Positions 43,874 to 53,949 of a stretch of DNA of 56,437 bases are shown here, in pieces. The stretch is taken from assembly GCA_003225295.1 (NCBI GenBank), contig QHYZ01000108.1, forward strand, positions 1 to 56,437. Direction: 5' to 3'. A program made the translations under genes and the position numbers. Below the pieces are notes generated by a model that made no database searches, was not told the DNA's origin, and was given only the letters and a program-made list of their open reading frames with translations. Numbering within the stretch: the first letter of the stretch is position 1; each line of letters begins with the position of its first letter. Origin of the DNA: Acidobacteriota bacterium (GTDB lineage Bacteria; Acidobacteriota; Terriglobia; Acidiferrales; UBA7541).

Positions 43874-44341
43874 TTAGTTAGGCTTCTTCTCCTGGATTGG
43901 CGACGCAGATGGAGCGGAGAAGGAGCGGACGAGAAGAACGAGCCCCCAGCGCTGATCTTCGGTCAACCGTTTCTTGAAAGAAGGCATGGGCTTTCTGCCT
44001 TCGCTGATTTGATAGAAGATTTCGCCGTCAGTGACCGTGTTCATGTGCCTGGCGTCAGTGATATCGGACGGAGGCGGATCGTGCATCATGGCCTCGGGGC
44101 CATCGCCTTTGCCGTGTTCGCCGTGGCACTGGGCGCACTCATCCGTGTAAATCCTCCTGGCCGCCTGTAGCGTGGATTCCGACGGGGCGATAGGATTCTT
44201 CAGTTTCTTGACCTCCTCAGGAACGACCCACGGCTTGTCTCTCTGGAAAGCGGCGTAAACCAGCGCGATGCAAATAAGGGCAAGGAGCGAAGCGAAAAGG
44301 GTTTTGCGAGTCTGGAGATTGTGGTGCGCGTCGGTGGACAT
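43874..44341 (-). CDS. cytochrome c, membrane-anchored
   Basis: A 155-residue monohaem class I cytochrome. A hydrophobic N-terminal segment (LFASLLALICIALVYAAF) anchors it, the haem site is ECAQCHGEHG, and the axial Met is in GRKPMPSFKKRL. It is probably an electron carrier in the periplasm. Single gene; the amidohydrolase follows downstream on the same strand with about 120 bases between. Confidence 0.88.
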   Translation of the reverse strand: MSTDAHHNLQTRKTLFASLLALICIALVYAAFQRDKPWVVPEEVKKLKNPIAPSESTLQAARRIYTDECAQCHGEHGKGDGPEAMMHDPPPSDITDARHMNTVTDGEIFYQISEGRKPMPSFKKRLTEDQRWGLVLLVRSFSAPSASPIQEKKPN

Positions 44342-44516
44342 GGCGAGCAGGAAAATTCTCGCACATTCAGTAAGGCAGCGAAAGGCGAAGAGAGTGCAGA
44401 GAAAAGATCATCCAGCAGAAAGACACTAGCTCGGATTGCTCAGCGCGTTTTCTTAGGGCCCATGCCGTTGCCATTTTCATTCTGTCTTTTGTGCGCAACA
44501 CTACTTCACTTAAAAC

Positions 44517-45920
44517 TTATGCGGAACGGAAGATGAGCCAGAGGAGTTCGGCGTTAAAAAAGAGGATGGCGGCGGCGACGAACCAGGCGACCACGGTCGT
44601 CAGACGAGAATTTGCGAATTCGCCCATCTTCGAGCGGCTGTTGGTGAACTGGATGAGAGGAATCACGGCGAAAGGCAACTGAAAACTGAGAATCACCTGA
44701 CTGAGAATAAGCAGCGAGGTGACCTTGTTCTCACCAGCAAAACCAATCACCAAGGCGGCAGGAATGATGGCGATAGAGCGGGTGATGAGCCGGCGCAGCC
44801 AGGGCTTGAGCCGAATGTCAAGAAAGCCTTCCATCACGATCTGTCCAGCCAGTGTGCCGGTGAGCGTGGAGTTCTGGCCGGAGGCGAGCAGCGCACAGGC
44901 AAAGAGCGTGCTGGCGAGGCTTGCTCCGAGGACAGGGCTGAGAAGTTTGTAGGCATCGGCGATTTCGGCGACGTCGTGAAGGCCGCGGGTGTGGAAGGCA
45001 GCGGCGCCAAGAACGAGAATCGCGGCATTGATAAAAAGCGCAAAGCCGAGGGCGAGTGTGGAATCGAATATCGCGTAACGCACGGCCTCACGCCGGTCGC
45101 GTGTGGAGGAGCCGAATGCTCGCGTTTGCACGATGCTGGAGTGTAGATAGAGATTGTGCGGCATTACGGTGGCACCAAGGATCCCGATGGCGATGTAGAG
45201 CATTTCACGGTTGCGGAGGATTTCGGCGCGAGGGATGAAGCCGATGGCGGCCTCACGCCAGAGAGGGTGAGCGAAAAAAATTTCGTAACCGAAGCAAGCG
45301 GCGATCGAGGCGATGAGCGTGACGACAAATGCTTCGACAAGTCGAAAGCCGCGCCCCTGAAGGGCCAAAACGATGAGAACGTCGAATGCGGTGATCAGAA
45401 CACCCGCCAGCAGCGGCAGGCCGAAGAGAAGCTTCAGCGCGACAGCCGAGCCCAGGACCTCGGCAAGGTCACAGGCGGCGATAGCGATCTCGCAAACCAC
45501 CCAGAGAAACAGACCGGTACGGCGAGAATAGTGTTCGCGGCACGCCTGGGCCAGGTCGCGTCCGGTGGCAATCCCCAGCTTTGCACAGAGGGCCTGCAGA
45601 AACATCGCCATCAGGTTGCTGATGAGGACGACACTGAGAAGCGTGTATCCGAACTTTGAGCCGCCGCCAATGTCCGTGGCCCAGTTTCCCGGGTCCATGT
45701 AGCCGACAGCCACGAGATAGCCCGGGCCAGCAAAGGCCAGGATCTTACGGAACCACGAAGCACCGGAAGAAAAAGGGATGGTGCGATGAGATTCCGGCAA
45801 GGAAGGCAGAACAACTCGGGTACGCGTCGCCGATGCGGAGCAGAGACCGTCGGAAGTTTCCCCGGTGACCGGTGGATCGGTTTCGAGTTGCGGCGGAACC
45901 GTGCGTGCCATGTCTGACAT
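44517..45920 (-). CDS. mntH: Nramp family divalent metal transporter MntH
   Basis: Proton-coupled Mn2+/Fe2+ importer of the inner membrane, 467 residues with about 11 membrane segments. The metal-binding motifs are DPGNWATDI in TM1 and MPHNLYLHSS in TM6; the conserved transport signature region runs LASGQNSTLTGTLAGQ. The first 45 residues are a soluble extension. The ATG at 45920 directly abuts the operator-like repeats; ATG 45911 is a second possible start. Neither has a ribosome site, so a nearly leaderless message is likely. Confidence 0.93.
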   Translation of the reverse strand: MSDMARTVPPQLETDPPVTGETSDGLCSASATRTRVVLPSLPESHRTIPFSSGASWFRKILAFAGPGYLVAVGYMDPGNWATDIGGGSKFGYTLLSVVLISNLMAMFLQALCAKLGIATGRDLAQACREHYSRRTGLFLWVVCEIAIAACDLAEVLGSAVALKLLFGLPLLAGVLITAFDVLIVLALQGRGFRLVEAFVVTLIASIAACFGYEIFFAHPLWREAAIGFIPRAEILRNREMLYIAIGILGATVMPHNLYLHSSIVQTRAFGSSTRDRREAVRYAIFDSTLALGFALFINAAILVLGAAAFHTRGLHDVAEIADAYKLLSPVLGASLASTLFACALLASGQNSTLTGTLAGQIVMEGFLDIRLKPWLRRLITRSIAIIPAALVIGFAGENKVTSLLILSQVILSFQLPFAVIPLIQFTNSRSKMGEFANSRLTTVVAWFVAAAILFFNAELLWLIFRSA

Positions 45921-45972
45921 TAACTATGCTAAATAACAATACTAAACTACACTTAATGTGTTCCCTTGTCAA
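45921..45972 (-). promoter_or_regulatory. mntH promoter overlapped by tandem operator-like repeats
   Basis: On the plus strand two tandem 13-mers, TAACTATGCTAAA (45921-45933) and TAACAATACTAAA (45934-45946), agree at 11 positions. On the minus strand a -35 TTGACA (45972-45967) and -10 TAGTTT (45949-45944) lie 17 bases apart; the repeats cover the -10 and the start site. TTAG-type half-sites recall DtxR/MntR operators. Repression by metal is inference. Confidence 0.6.
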
Positions 45973-46089
45973 CGGACTCCTGATCCTACTTTCCAACGGA
46001 GAAGGCGGAGACTGCGGCGAGGGACGCCGATCATGCGAACCAAGGGTGCTTGTGGTAAGTTCGAAACGGCGTTCTGGGAGAGAAACGAA

Positions 46090-46398
46090 ATGGATCAACA
46101 GCAGCCGGTGCAGGGTCAGGTGCAGATCAAAGCGGACGAGAAAGAGCTGCAGGGGCAATACAGCAACCTGGTGATGATTCACCACAATTTGGAAGAGTTC
46201 ACGATGAACTTTGTTTATATTTTTCCGAATGGCGCGCAAGGAAAACTGCTGAACAGCATGATCGTCAGCCCGGGGCACGCGAAACGCATCTGGCGGGCGT
46301 TGGGAGAAAACTTGGCGCGGTATGAAACACAATTCGGCACCATTAAGGAATCACCGGAAGGGAGCACCCCGGCACCGAACGTGGGCTTTGTTCAGTAG
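46090..46398 (+). CDS. DUF3467 family protein
   Basis: A 102-residue soluble protein with the DUF3467 pattern: GQYSNLVMIHHNLEEFTMNF, then SPGHAKRIWRALGENLARYE. The family, found next to many housekeeping genes, has no known function. The ATG at 46090 follows GGGAGAG; the longer frame from 45958 lies in the mntH promoter region. Divergent from mntH. Confidence 0.85.
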   Translation: MDQQQPVQGQVQIKADEKELQGQYSNLVMIHHNLEEFTMNFVYIFPNGAQGKLLNSMIVSPGHAKRIWRALGENLARYETQFGTIKESPEGSTPAPNVGFVQ

Positions 46399-46733
46399 AG
46401 GCTGAGTTTTTCGTCTGAAGCATCAGGCGGAGAGGTTGGAGTTGTGCCTAGCTTCGTTGGCGTACATCGTCAACTGAAAGTCATGAGCTAAGCAGGGCTC
46501 GCGCTCATGTGCTTCCTGTTAAGTTAGGCATTGTCACGGCCACTTTCGGCACTGCGTGGTTTGGCATTTCACGGGTGAGAGCAGTTCAAGATCTTTCAAA
46601 ACAGGGAGATCGTCATTGTCGTGTTGAGCAACGACGATCTTGAAGCCGCTGCGACCGGAGCGAATCTTGTGCAGTTGCTTCCGAAGCGCTACGCGCGTGT
46701 ATGACTAGACACTTCAGGCGCCAGGGATGCCTG
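46399..46733. other. intergenic stretch with a possible gene remnant
   Basis: No full gene. A plus-strand frame near 46602-46704 reads EIVIVVLSNDDLEAAATGAN and ends at TGA, resembling the C-terminal end of serine beta-lactamase-like hydrolases, but too short to assign. No RNA gene seen. Confidence 0.3.
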
Positions 46734-49701
46734 CTACTGAGGTGCCCGAATGCGCCGCATGATCTCCGAGTCGGTGAAGCATCGCCGCATCGCCTCGTTG
46801 GGCAGGCCATCATAGATGCGGTCGGTCACAGCACGCGCTCGGTTTGCCAATTCGTCGGTGCCGTCTAGCCCGATCAGCGCATCGAGCGCGAGTAGCAGGA
46901 GCACTGGATCGCCCGTCCTGTCCGCGACGCTCACAGCAGTCTTGGCGTCTGCGATAGCGTTGCGAGTTCGCACGAGCGCATGCAGACCGCGTGCCCTGGT
47001 GATCAGGCCGAGCGCCTCGTACTTCGGCCGCCCCCTCGCGCGACTTTGCTCGATGCTGTCGGTTGCCGTAGCGATGGCCTCGTCGACGGCGTCTCGCGCC
47101 AGCGCCAGCTCGGCCCTGGCCTGCGTTAGACGGAGCTGCCACAGCCACTGGTGCCAGCCGGCGGTGCTTGCAGCAGCTGCGGCAGTCTCCTCGAGCAGCC
47201 GTTCGGCTCGCCCGGGGTCGTGGAGGCGGGCGAACGTCAATAGCGAGTCAATTCCGGCGCTGACGATTGGGGGGATAAAACCCACGCCGCGGGCCAGTTC
47301 GCACGCCTCCGACTGGAGCGCCTCTGCGCCTTCGAAGTCAAACAAGGTCAAGTGGAGGCCAGCGGTCATCGCCGTTGCGCGCGCGAGCATCGGAATAGCG
47401 CCATACTTTCGGCCAAAGGTGCGGGCTTCGTGGAACACCTTTGTGGCCTCGGCGTAGCGCCCCACGGCAGTCAGGTTCAAGCCGAGGTGCGTGAGGGAGT
47501 ACATGATGAACGTGGTGTCGCGGGATGACCTTGCGGAATCCGCCGCCGCAGCGGCTAATGTCAGAGCCTCCGTCGATCGTCCGGCAAGGTACAGCGTCAG
47601 CGGCCCCATGGTGTGAGCTGCTGTAATCACGTCGGGAGCCGCCGAGATCTCCACTCGCCTGCCGGCAGCGTGCCAGCCAAGCAGTCGCGTTCGCGGCGAG
47701 ATCGGCGCGCTGCAACCGTTCGGCAAGCTGCAGCGCTTCACTCGCGTACTGTTCCACTGGACGGACATCGAGGAGGAGGAACCATGCTCGCGCCAGAGCC
47801 AGCACGAGCTCGCACCGCCGCTCAACCTGCTGCGGATCCAAGTGATGCAGGGCTGCCTCTAGCTCGCGTACCTCCAGCGTCCACTGCCCGAGCGCGCCGA
47901 AGGAAGAGGCGCGCCGTGTATGCAGGTCGACCCGCCGCAACTCAGTCTGGGGTCCTGGAGGCCTGAGTTCGAGCGAGTGAAGCGCCAGGTCGAACAGGCG
48001 CGCGGCCTGTTCGTGCGCCAGCCCGTCAGCAGCCCGATCGCCCGCGCGTGTCGCGTAATCGACGGCCTTGTCGACCGCGCCAGCCGATGCCGCCTGCGAG
48101 AAGTGGTAAGCGAGTTCGGCCAGCGGCGGATTCGGCATGTCCTGCGTGAGACGCTCAATGGCGTCGGCCACGCGTCGATGGAATCTCACCCGGCGTGGGG
48201 AACTCAGCTCGCTGTACAGCGTCTCCCGTATCAGTGCGTGCATGAACTCAAAGCGACCGCTCACTTCTTGGGACTCCCTGACGAGCTGCGCGCGCGTCGC
48301 CTCCTCAATCGCGTCCAACGGCTCGCTACCTGGCAGATCCCCTATGGCTTCGAGGAGAGTGGCATCGAATTCGCGACCGATGACGGACGCAATGCTGAGC
48401 AGCCGATTGCACGCTTCGCTTAGCCGAGACAGCCGTTGGCCGATGACCTCTTTGATTCCCTCGGACAACCCAAGATCTCCGATCTCGATGGTCCTTCCCG
48501 TCATCCCGCTAACCCTGGCGATCGCCCCCGTCTCCTTCAGATGCTGGAGCATTTCGGTCGCGAAGAACGGATTGCCGTCGGTGCTGTCCATTACGACCTG
48601 AGATAGCTGTGACGGAGCATTCGGTCCGACGATCGAATTGACCAGTGCCTTGACGTGCGTGATCTTGAGTCCACGGAGCGCGAGCCGCGTTATACCCCGC
48701 TCGCGCCGCAGCGTGATCAGCATTTCCGCCAGCGGGTGCGTGCGGTCGAGCTCGCTCTCTCGATACGTCGCCACGATGGCAAAGGAGGCCATGCGTGCAG
48801 ACCGCATGACATGCCGCAGTAGCAGTAATGTTGGCCTGTCAGCCCAGTGCAGGTCGTCGAACAAGAGGAGCATCGGTCGCAGCCGCGAGGCAACCGCAAG
48901 CATTCCCGCCACAGCTTCGAACAGACGGTATCGCTGTCCCTCCGGATCCATCAGCAGCGGGCTCGGAAGGTCAGGAATGCGATTGCGAAGTTCCGGGACG
49001 AATGGCGCGAGCTCGCCCCCGGCGCCGATGGCAGCCAATTGGCCACGGAGTTCGACTTCCGGGCAATGGCGAAAATACCAGCTTAGACACTCGACGAAGG
49101 GCTGGTACGGCACGAGATTCTCCTCATCGCTGTACCCCATGAGGACGGTAGTCCCTTCGGCAGCGCGACTGCGGGCGAACTCCAGCGAGAGTCGCGTCTT
49201 TCCGATGCCCGGCTCACCCGCGACGAGCACCATTTGATGGCGACCATCTTTCGCACGCTGCCACACATCCTGGATCTGCGCTAGGTCCGCTTCGCGTCCG
49301 ACAAAATCAACCGAAGCGGTCGCAAACAGCGAAGGCGGCAGCGGGATGCCCAATCGTGTGCCATCGAGTTCATCGTCGGCTGTCTCGCGAACTTGTGAGA
49401 TGAAACGATATCCGCGCTTCGATACTGTTTGAATATAGTCCTGTCCATCGGCAGCCGAACCAAGCACCTGTCGCAGCGACGAAATGCCACGGGTCAGGCT
49501 GCCCTCTTCCACAGCAACGCCGGACCAGACCCGATCGAGCAGATCCTGTTTCGGAAGTAACCGACCCGCGTTCTGAACAAGCACGGCCAGTAGATCGAAC
49601 ACCTTCGGAGGAAGCGGAACGACCTGAGTACCGAGCAGAAGCTGGCGCTCTTGCTCATCGAGGCGGTACCGATCGAAGACGAATAGGCGCTTGGGTGACA
49701 T
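46734..49701 (-). pseudogene. winged-helix/AAA ATPase/TPR regulator with a frameshift
   Basis: Large regulator, about 988 residues if one base is corrected. Residues 1-100 are an OmpR/PhoB-type DNA-binding domain (VFDLLAVLVQNAGRLLPKQD...SKRGYRFI), then an ATPase with Walker A AGEPGIGKTRLSLEFA and Walker B LLLFDDLHWAD, then TPR-like repeats. Sense passes from the frame 47338-49701 to the frame 46734-47825 near 47632-47665; the first frame stays open as filler for another 300 bases. A one-base insertion or two-base deletion explains it, real or a sequencing error. Divergent from the haloperoxidase-type gene, its likely target. Confidence 0.75.
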
Positions 49702-49827
49702 CCGAAAAATTTCCGCAATTCGTCCGAACGCGGTCAGGACTTTTTCGCCCTCTCGAGCGATCTTTGCGATGCCTATTGTACCCGTTCACTCATTCTAAGG
49801 AAACGAACGGCAGGCGAGGAGGATTTT

Positions 49828-51102
49828 ATGAGCAGATTGGCGTTGACCGTTATCGCACTCTGTACGATGACTTTGGTGATTCCCGCGAATATCGTGTGCG
49901 CGGATGAGGTGCTGGATTGGAACGCGCATGCGGCAAAGGCGATTGTGACCGTAGGCGGCCAGGTGCCACCACGCGCCTTGATCAGACTCGCGATGGTCCA
50001 CTTGGCGATCTACGACGCGGTGAATGCGATCGAGGGAGCGCCATTTGAGGGCTATGCCAGCGTCCCGGCTGTGGATCGCCCCGCCTCAGAAGAAGCGGCT
50101 ACAGCTGCCGCAGCCCACGATGTCCTGGTGGCGTTGTTCCCCGCGCAGGTGGCTGATCTTGACGCAAAGTACGCGGCATCGCTCGCAGCACTACCTGACG
50201 GCAGCGCCAAGGCAAATGGAATCGTTGTCGGCCAGCAGGCGGCGAGCGCCATCTTGAGCAAGCGTGCTGAGGACGGTCGGGATGCCTCTGTGATCTACAC
50301 GCCGGGCTCGGGTCCGGGCATTTGGGTGCCGACGCCGCCGGCGTTTCTCGCCGCGCTGGCTCCGGAAACCCCGTTCGTGCAGCCCTTTGCCCTAAACTCC
50401 GCGTCCCAGTTCCGTCCTGATCCGCCATTTAGTCTCACCAGCGAAGATTGGGCGCGCGACTATAACGAGATCAAGGCGCTCGGTCCTGCCGTCGGAAGCC
50501 TCCGAACGCCAGAACAGACCGACATCGCCCGGTTCTGGAGCGACAATCCGCCCTTGCAGTGGAATCGGGCCTGGCGCGCGTTGTCCGTGGCCAAAAACCT
50601 CGGTTTGGCCGACAATGCCCGCTACTTCGCCATGCTCGCGACGGCATCGGCCGATGCACTGATCGCTTGCTGGGACGCGAAGTATTTCTACAATTTTTGG
50701 CGGCCCGTTACCGCCATTCGAGCAGGCGATACCGACGGCAACTCGGAAACCGCGCCGGATCCGGCGTGGATAGGACTCATCATCACGCCGAACCATCCCG
50801 AGTACCCCGCAGCCCACAGCTGCTTCAGCGGCGCTTCGACTGAAACCCTGAATTATCTGTTTGGCACAGACGAGGTCGGTTTTTCGATGGACAGCAACGT
50901 TGCGGGGGTCGTCAGCCCTGTCCGAACTTATGATCGCCTCTCAGACGCGCTGGAGGAAGTGCTCGACGCCCGGATTTATGGCGGAATGCACTACAGAAAC
51001 TCGACCCGAATCGGCGCGCACGTGGGAAAACAAGTGTCCAGGTTTACGACAAGGCACTTCTTCCGCCCCGCTAAGCATCACGGGGACAAAACGAACGAAT
51101 AG
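49828..51102 (+). CDS. vanadium-dependent haloperoxidase/PAP2-type protein, exported
   Basis: A 424-residue secreted protein of the vanadium haloperoxidase/acid phosphatase superfamily. A signal peptide ends near residue 25. The vanadate-site segments are KYFYNFWRPVTAIR (Lys and Arg), HPEYPAAHSCFSG (in place of the usual PSGH) and DARIYGGMHYRNS, whose His would bind vanadate. It could oxidise halides or act as a phosphatase. GAGGAGG is 6 bases before the ATG. A clear hairpin terminator follows. The regulator gene is divergent, 126 bases away. Confidence 0.87.
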   Translation: MSRLALTVIALCTMTLVIPANIVCADEVLDWNAHAAKAIVTVGGQVPPRALIRLAMVHLAIYDAVNAIEGAPFEGYASVPAVDRPASEEAATAAAAHDVLVALFPAQVADLDAKYAASLAALPDGSAKANGIVVGQQAASAILSKRAEDGRDASVIYTPGSGPGIWVPTPPAFLAALAPETPFVQPFALNSASQFRPDPPFSLTSEDWARDYNEIKALGPAVGSLRTPEQTDIARFWSDNPPLQWNRAWRALSVAKNLGLADNARYFAMLATASADALIACWDAKYFYNFWRPVTAIRAGDTDGNSETAPDPAWIGLIITPNHPEYPAAHSCFSGASTETLNYLFGTDEVGFSMDSNVAGVVSPVRTYDRLSDALEEVLDARIYGGMHYRNSTRIGAHVGKQVSRFTTRHFFRPAKHHGDKTNE

Positions 51103-51120
51103 TAAGTACATGCGGTGACG

Positions 51121-51160
51121 AAGGGTGACGGTTGCTGTCGGAGCAGCAACTGTCACCCTT
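51121..51160. terminator. 17-bp hairpin terminator after the haloperoxidase-type gene
   Basis: AAGGGTGACGGTTGCTG pairs with CAGCAACTGTCACCCTT (one G-T pair) around the loop TCGGAG. The long stem 18 bases after the stop codon makes this a strong terminator, although the T run after it is only three bases. Confidence 0.75.
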
Positions 51161-51987
51161 TCAGCTTCTCGCCAGGAACTGCGGCATCGCTGCCACGAAC
51201 CGCTCCTCCACACAGGGGGGAGATTCGCACCAAAGGAGTTTCGCATTTGCAACTCTCGCAGAGTGGTGTCATTATCTTGCTGTTATATGAAAGCAGATCG
51301 AGCGTTAGCCAAGCTCTCCACCTTGGCTCTCCAAAATCAGGCCCTCCGAAACGCCCTTTCTTGTACTCAATCTGTACTCAACTTCAGAGTGGATTTCGAC
51401 ACATAATCCGTTGATGACATAAATTGATCGCTCGCTCATTGCTACATTGATACTTCTCCAGACGACAAGCTCCTACGAGGGAATTTAATGAATGCACCGC
51501 GTCCCGTGACGAGCCACTGGGAGATTGCCTTTCCTATTTGCCGATCGTGAAAATTTCTATCGAGGCGTCCGTACAGGTAATCCTTAGTGCGGCGATCTTT
51601 GTTTCTCTACGCCTGTTATACCACTCTCTCAAAGAATCAGAGTGCCGCTCTTTAATGTATTCTGTGAGGCTGTCCACGATTTGTGGATGCACTCAATTTT
51701 GATTCCGGTCAGACGCGCCACAAACGCTTGCATGCCGTCATTCTATAGGATTAACGTAGGCCCGGAGAGGCTGCGTGTCCTCCATCCCATGTGAGGGCGA
51801 CACCTGAGGCACGCGGCTGATTCCTGACTCACTCCAGGTTGGTGCGTCTCTGCTAGCACTAAACAGCGACACCAGACTTAGTGCTCTATCTGGCTTTTCG
51901 TGCGAGAATGGGTCAAACCAGCCCCCTGCTCCTTCTGCAGGCGATTTCACTCGACCGCCTTTGTCAAAGCGCGGCCAAGGGTGTCCT
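51161..51987. other. long intergenic stretch, no firm gene
   Basis: About 830 bases. A possible 39-residue frame (51287-51406, MKADRALAKLSTLALQNQAL...) has no ribosome site, though a TTGCAA/CATTAT promoter-like pair lies just upstream. Base composition is lower in GC than the rest of the window, as in acquired DNA. No RNA or repeat was recognised. Confidence 0.4.
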
Positions 51988-53214
51988 ATGACAGATGACT
52001 GGAAGAAACTCGAAGGCCAGGTTGTCAATGATAAACTCCCCCTGCAAAAGCTTTTGGGTGGCACAAGCTATAGTGCGGTCTTCCAAACGCAATCCCCCAA
52101 CCCGCAAGCAAAAAATATTGCGATTAAGTTTATACGTTCTGGTGCGAATGCAGACTCGCAGGCCTCGCTCTTATACCGCGCTTCGAAGCTCAGTCACCCC
52201 AATCTCCTTGGCCTGATGCCTGGCGGCCCCTGCCAGCTTGCGGGCATGGATTTAGTTTACTTGGTGATGAAATACGCTGAGGAAGACCTCGGAGGAGTTC
52301 TCCGCGATCATCCACTCACCGCGGAAAAAACTCGCGAACTGCTCGGGCTGCTTCTCGATGCCCTTGGCCATATCCATAGCAAAGGCTTCGTGCACTCTCA
52401 CATCAAACCTTCAAACATTCTGTCTGTCGGCAATCAACTCAAGCTGTCGAGCGATGCCGTTCTCCCTCTCGGCGAGCCACGCCCGGCCTACCGGCCACTT
52501 GACGTTTATGACGCTCCCGAGGCAACCTCCGCACTGGTTGCCGCCTCAAGTGACGTTTGGTCCCTGGGTGTGACGTTAGTCGAGCTGCTTACGCAGCACC
52601 CTCCCGTTTCATCGCCAGAGAATCAATCCGATCCCGTCATTCCATCCACGATTCCTCAGCCTTTCCTCGACATCGCGCGCCAGTGCTTGCGACCGGATCC
52701 TTTGCACCGCTGGACCACGGCTCAAATCGCGGATTGTCTCAACCCCGCTCCTGTCCAGCTTGCAACACCGGACGCGGCCGGCAGCGCTCGATCGTCGACT
52801 CCCACGCCGACCGCCGCATCGGACGTGACTGCAAATGCCGGAAAGACAGCGCCCGCCCAGGTTGCGGCGCCCGAGATATCAGGAGCCGCTGGAAAGACCG
52901 CTCCCTCTCCGATTGCCGCACGGCAACCAGCGGCCGCAAAAGCAATGCAAGCCGAATCGGAAATGTGGCAGGACATCCACTACACTTGGATCGTTCTCTG
53001 CAAGAACTACTTGTTTCATATGCGGCAGAATCTTTTCTTTAGGCATAGAATCCCCCTCGCGTACACAGATCCCTTTTCCCCCGTTCCTGATCTCGAAGGT
53101 CCTTTCAAGGTCCAGTGTGATGACTGCGGCAAAACCTATGTTTACAAACCTTCCAACGTGATGAGATACGAGGGAGAAGTTCCTAAGTTCACGACGCATC
53201 CGCTCTTTTGGTAA
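51988..53214 (+). CDS. protein kinase-like protein, probable pseudokinase, with C-terminal Cys-pair domain
   Basis: A 408-residue protein. Residues 15-255 have the Hanks-kinase layout: glycine loop LLGGTSYSAVF (22-32), Lys47 in IAIKF, and a clear C-lobe DAPEATS...SSDVWSLGVTLVELL. The catalytic HRD is HSH (136-138), though Lys140 and Asn143 of the loop remain; the DFG region reads LSSDAV; no Glu is seen at the expected helix C position. It is thus likely inactive as a kinase. An Ala/Pro-rich linker (260-325) leads to a C-terminal domain with QCDDCGKTYVYKPSNV. No membrane segment. ATG 51988 is chosen over the TTG at 51961. Confidence 0.8.
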   Translation: MTDDWKKLEGQVVNDKLPLQKLLGGTSYSAVFQTQSPNPQAKNIAIKFIRSGANADSQASLLYRASKLSHPNLLGLMPGGPCQLAGMDLVYLVMKYAEEDLGGVLRDHPLTAEKTRELLGLLLDALGHIHSKGFVHSHIKPSNILSVGNQLKLSSDAVLPLGEPRPAYRPLDVYDAPEATSALVAASSDVWSLGVTLVELLTQHPPVSSPENQSDPVIPSTIPQPFLDIARQCLRPDPLHRWTTAQIADCLNPAPVQLATPDAAGSARSSTPTPTAASDVTANAGKTAPAQVAAPEISGAAGKTAPSPIAARQPAAAKAMQAESEMWQDIHYTWIVLCKNYLFHMRQNLFFRHRIPLAYTDPFSPVPDLEGPFKVQCDDCGKTYVYKPSNVMRYEGEVPKFTTHPLFW

Positions 53215-53296
53215 GTTCGAGCGGCAGCGCCCTTTGGTTTCCCTTTGATCGGCGGCCGCGTCGCTCTAGCTTCCACCCACGGCGAGTCTCCATCCC

Positions 53297-53848
53297 TTAG
53301 TCTTTCGGGATGCTTTTCCATATCCAGGTCCCATTTTCTGTTTTCTCCGTCCCCATTGGGATCTTTTCGGATTGGTGCCACCACAGCCCTCCAGACCTAA
53401 ATGAGACGACAATGAACATTTCCGCGTGGATTTCGGCCGTTTCGCTGCTGCCCAGCTTGGTGACGATGGCTCGTCCACACGGGACTGTCAATTTCTGCTT
53501 AGGAGACAAGATTTCAGCGCGGGACTCAGGGAAATAGAACGTTGCCGACCCTACAAAATGCCTGTTTCCAGGAGGAAGTTCGTCAACGCGCAAGATCTCG
53601 CAGCCAGCTTTCACGTCGTAAACAGGCCACGAGGCTTGATTTGACAGAGAGAAGACAGTTCCCATCAGGTCGTTAGAACGCAAAGAACCAGAAACATCTG
53701 CGGATATCTTGGGCAGATTCGTTAGGACAAAGCCGGTCACGATCAGGATTACCAAAACTATCCCTATAAGCCATCCAAAGATTCGTAATAGCACTCGCAT
53801 TAGACGCCTTTTTGCCGTGGGCTGCGGGTCCTGCATTTTTATATCCAT
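53297..53848 (-). CDS. membrane-anchored protein of unknown function, 183 residues
   Basis: One N-terminal membrane segment (IFGWLIGIVLVILIVTGFVL) followed by a beta-rich periplasmic domain (VFSLSNQASWPVYDVKAGCE). No known family recognised. GGAGGA lies 7 bases before the ATG at 53848. Convergent with the pseudokinase gene, which is 82 bases away. Confidence 0.75.
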   Translation of the reverse strand: MDIKMQDPQPTAKRRLMRVLLRIFGWLIGIVLVILIVTGFVLTNLPKISADVSGSLRSNDLMGTVFSLSNQASWPVYDVKAGCEILRVDELPPGNRHFVGSATFYFPESRAEILSPKQKLTVPCGRAIVTKLGSSETAEIHAEMFIVVSFRSGGLWWHQSEKIPMGTEKTENGTWIWKSIPKD

Positions 53849-53949
53849 CTGAGTCCTCCGCTACGCTGTGCGGAAATTTCTCACTTCATGCCGCTGCCTT
53901 TCCGGTATCCCCACTACGGATCACGGCTCCAAGACCAACATCGGCAGCT

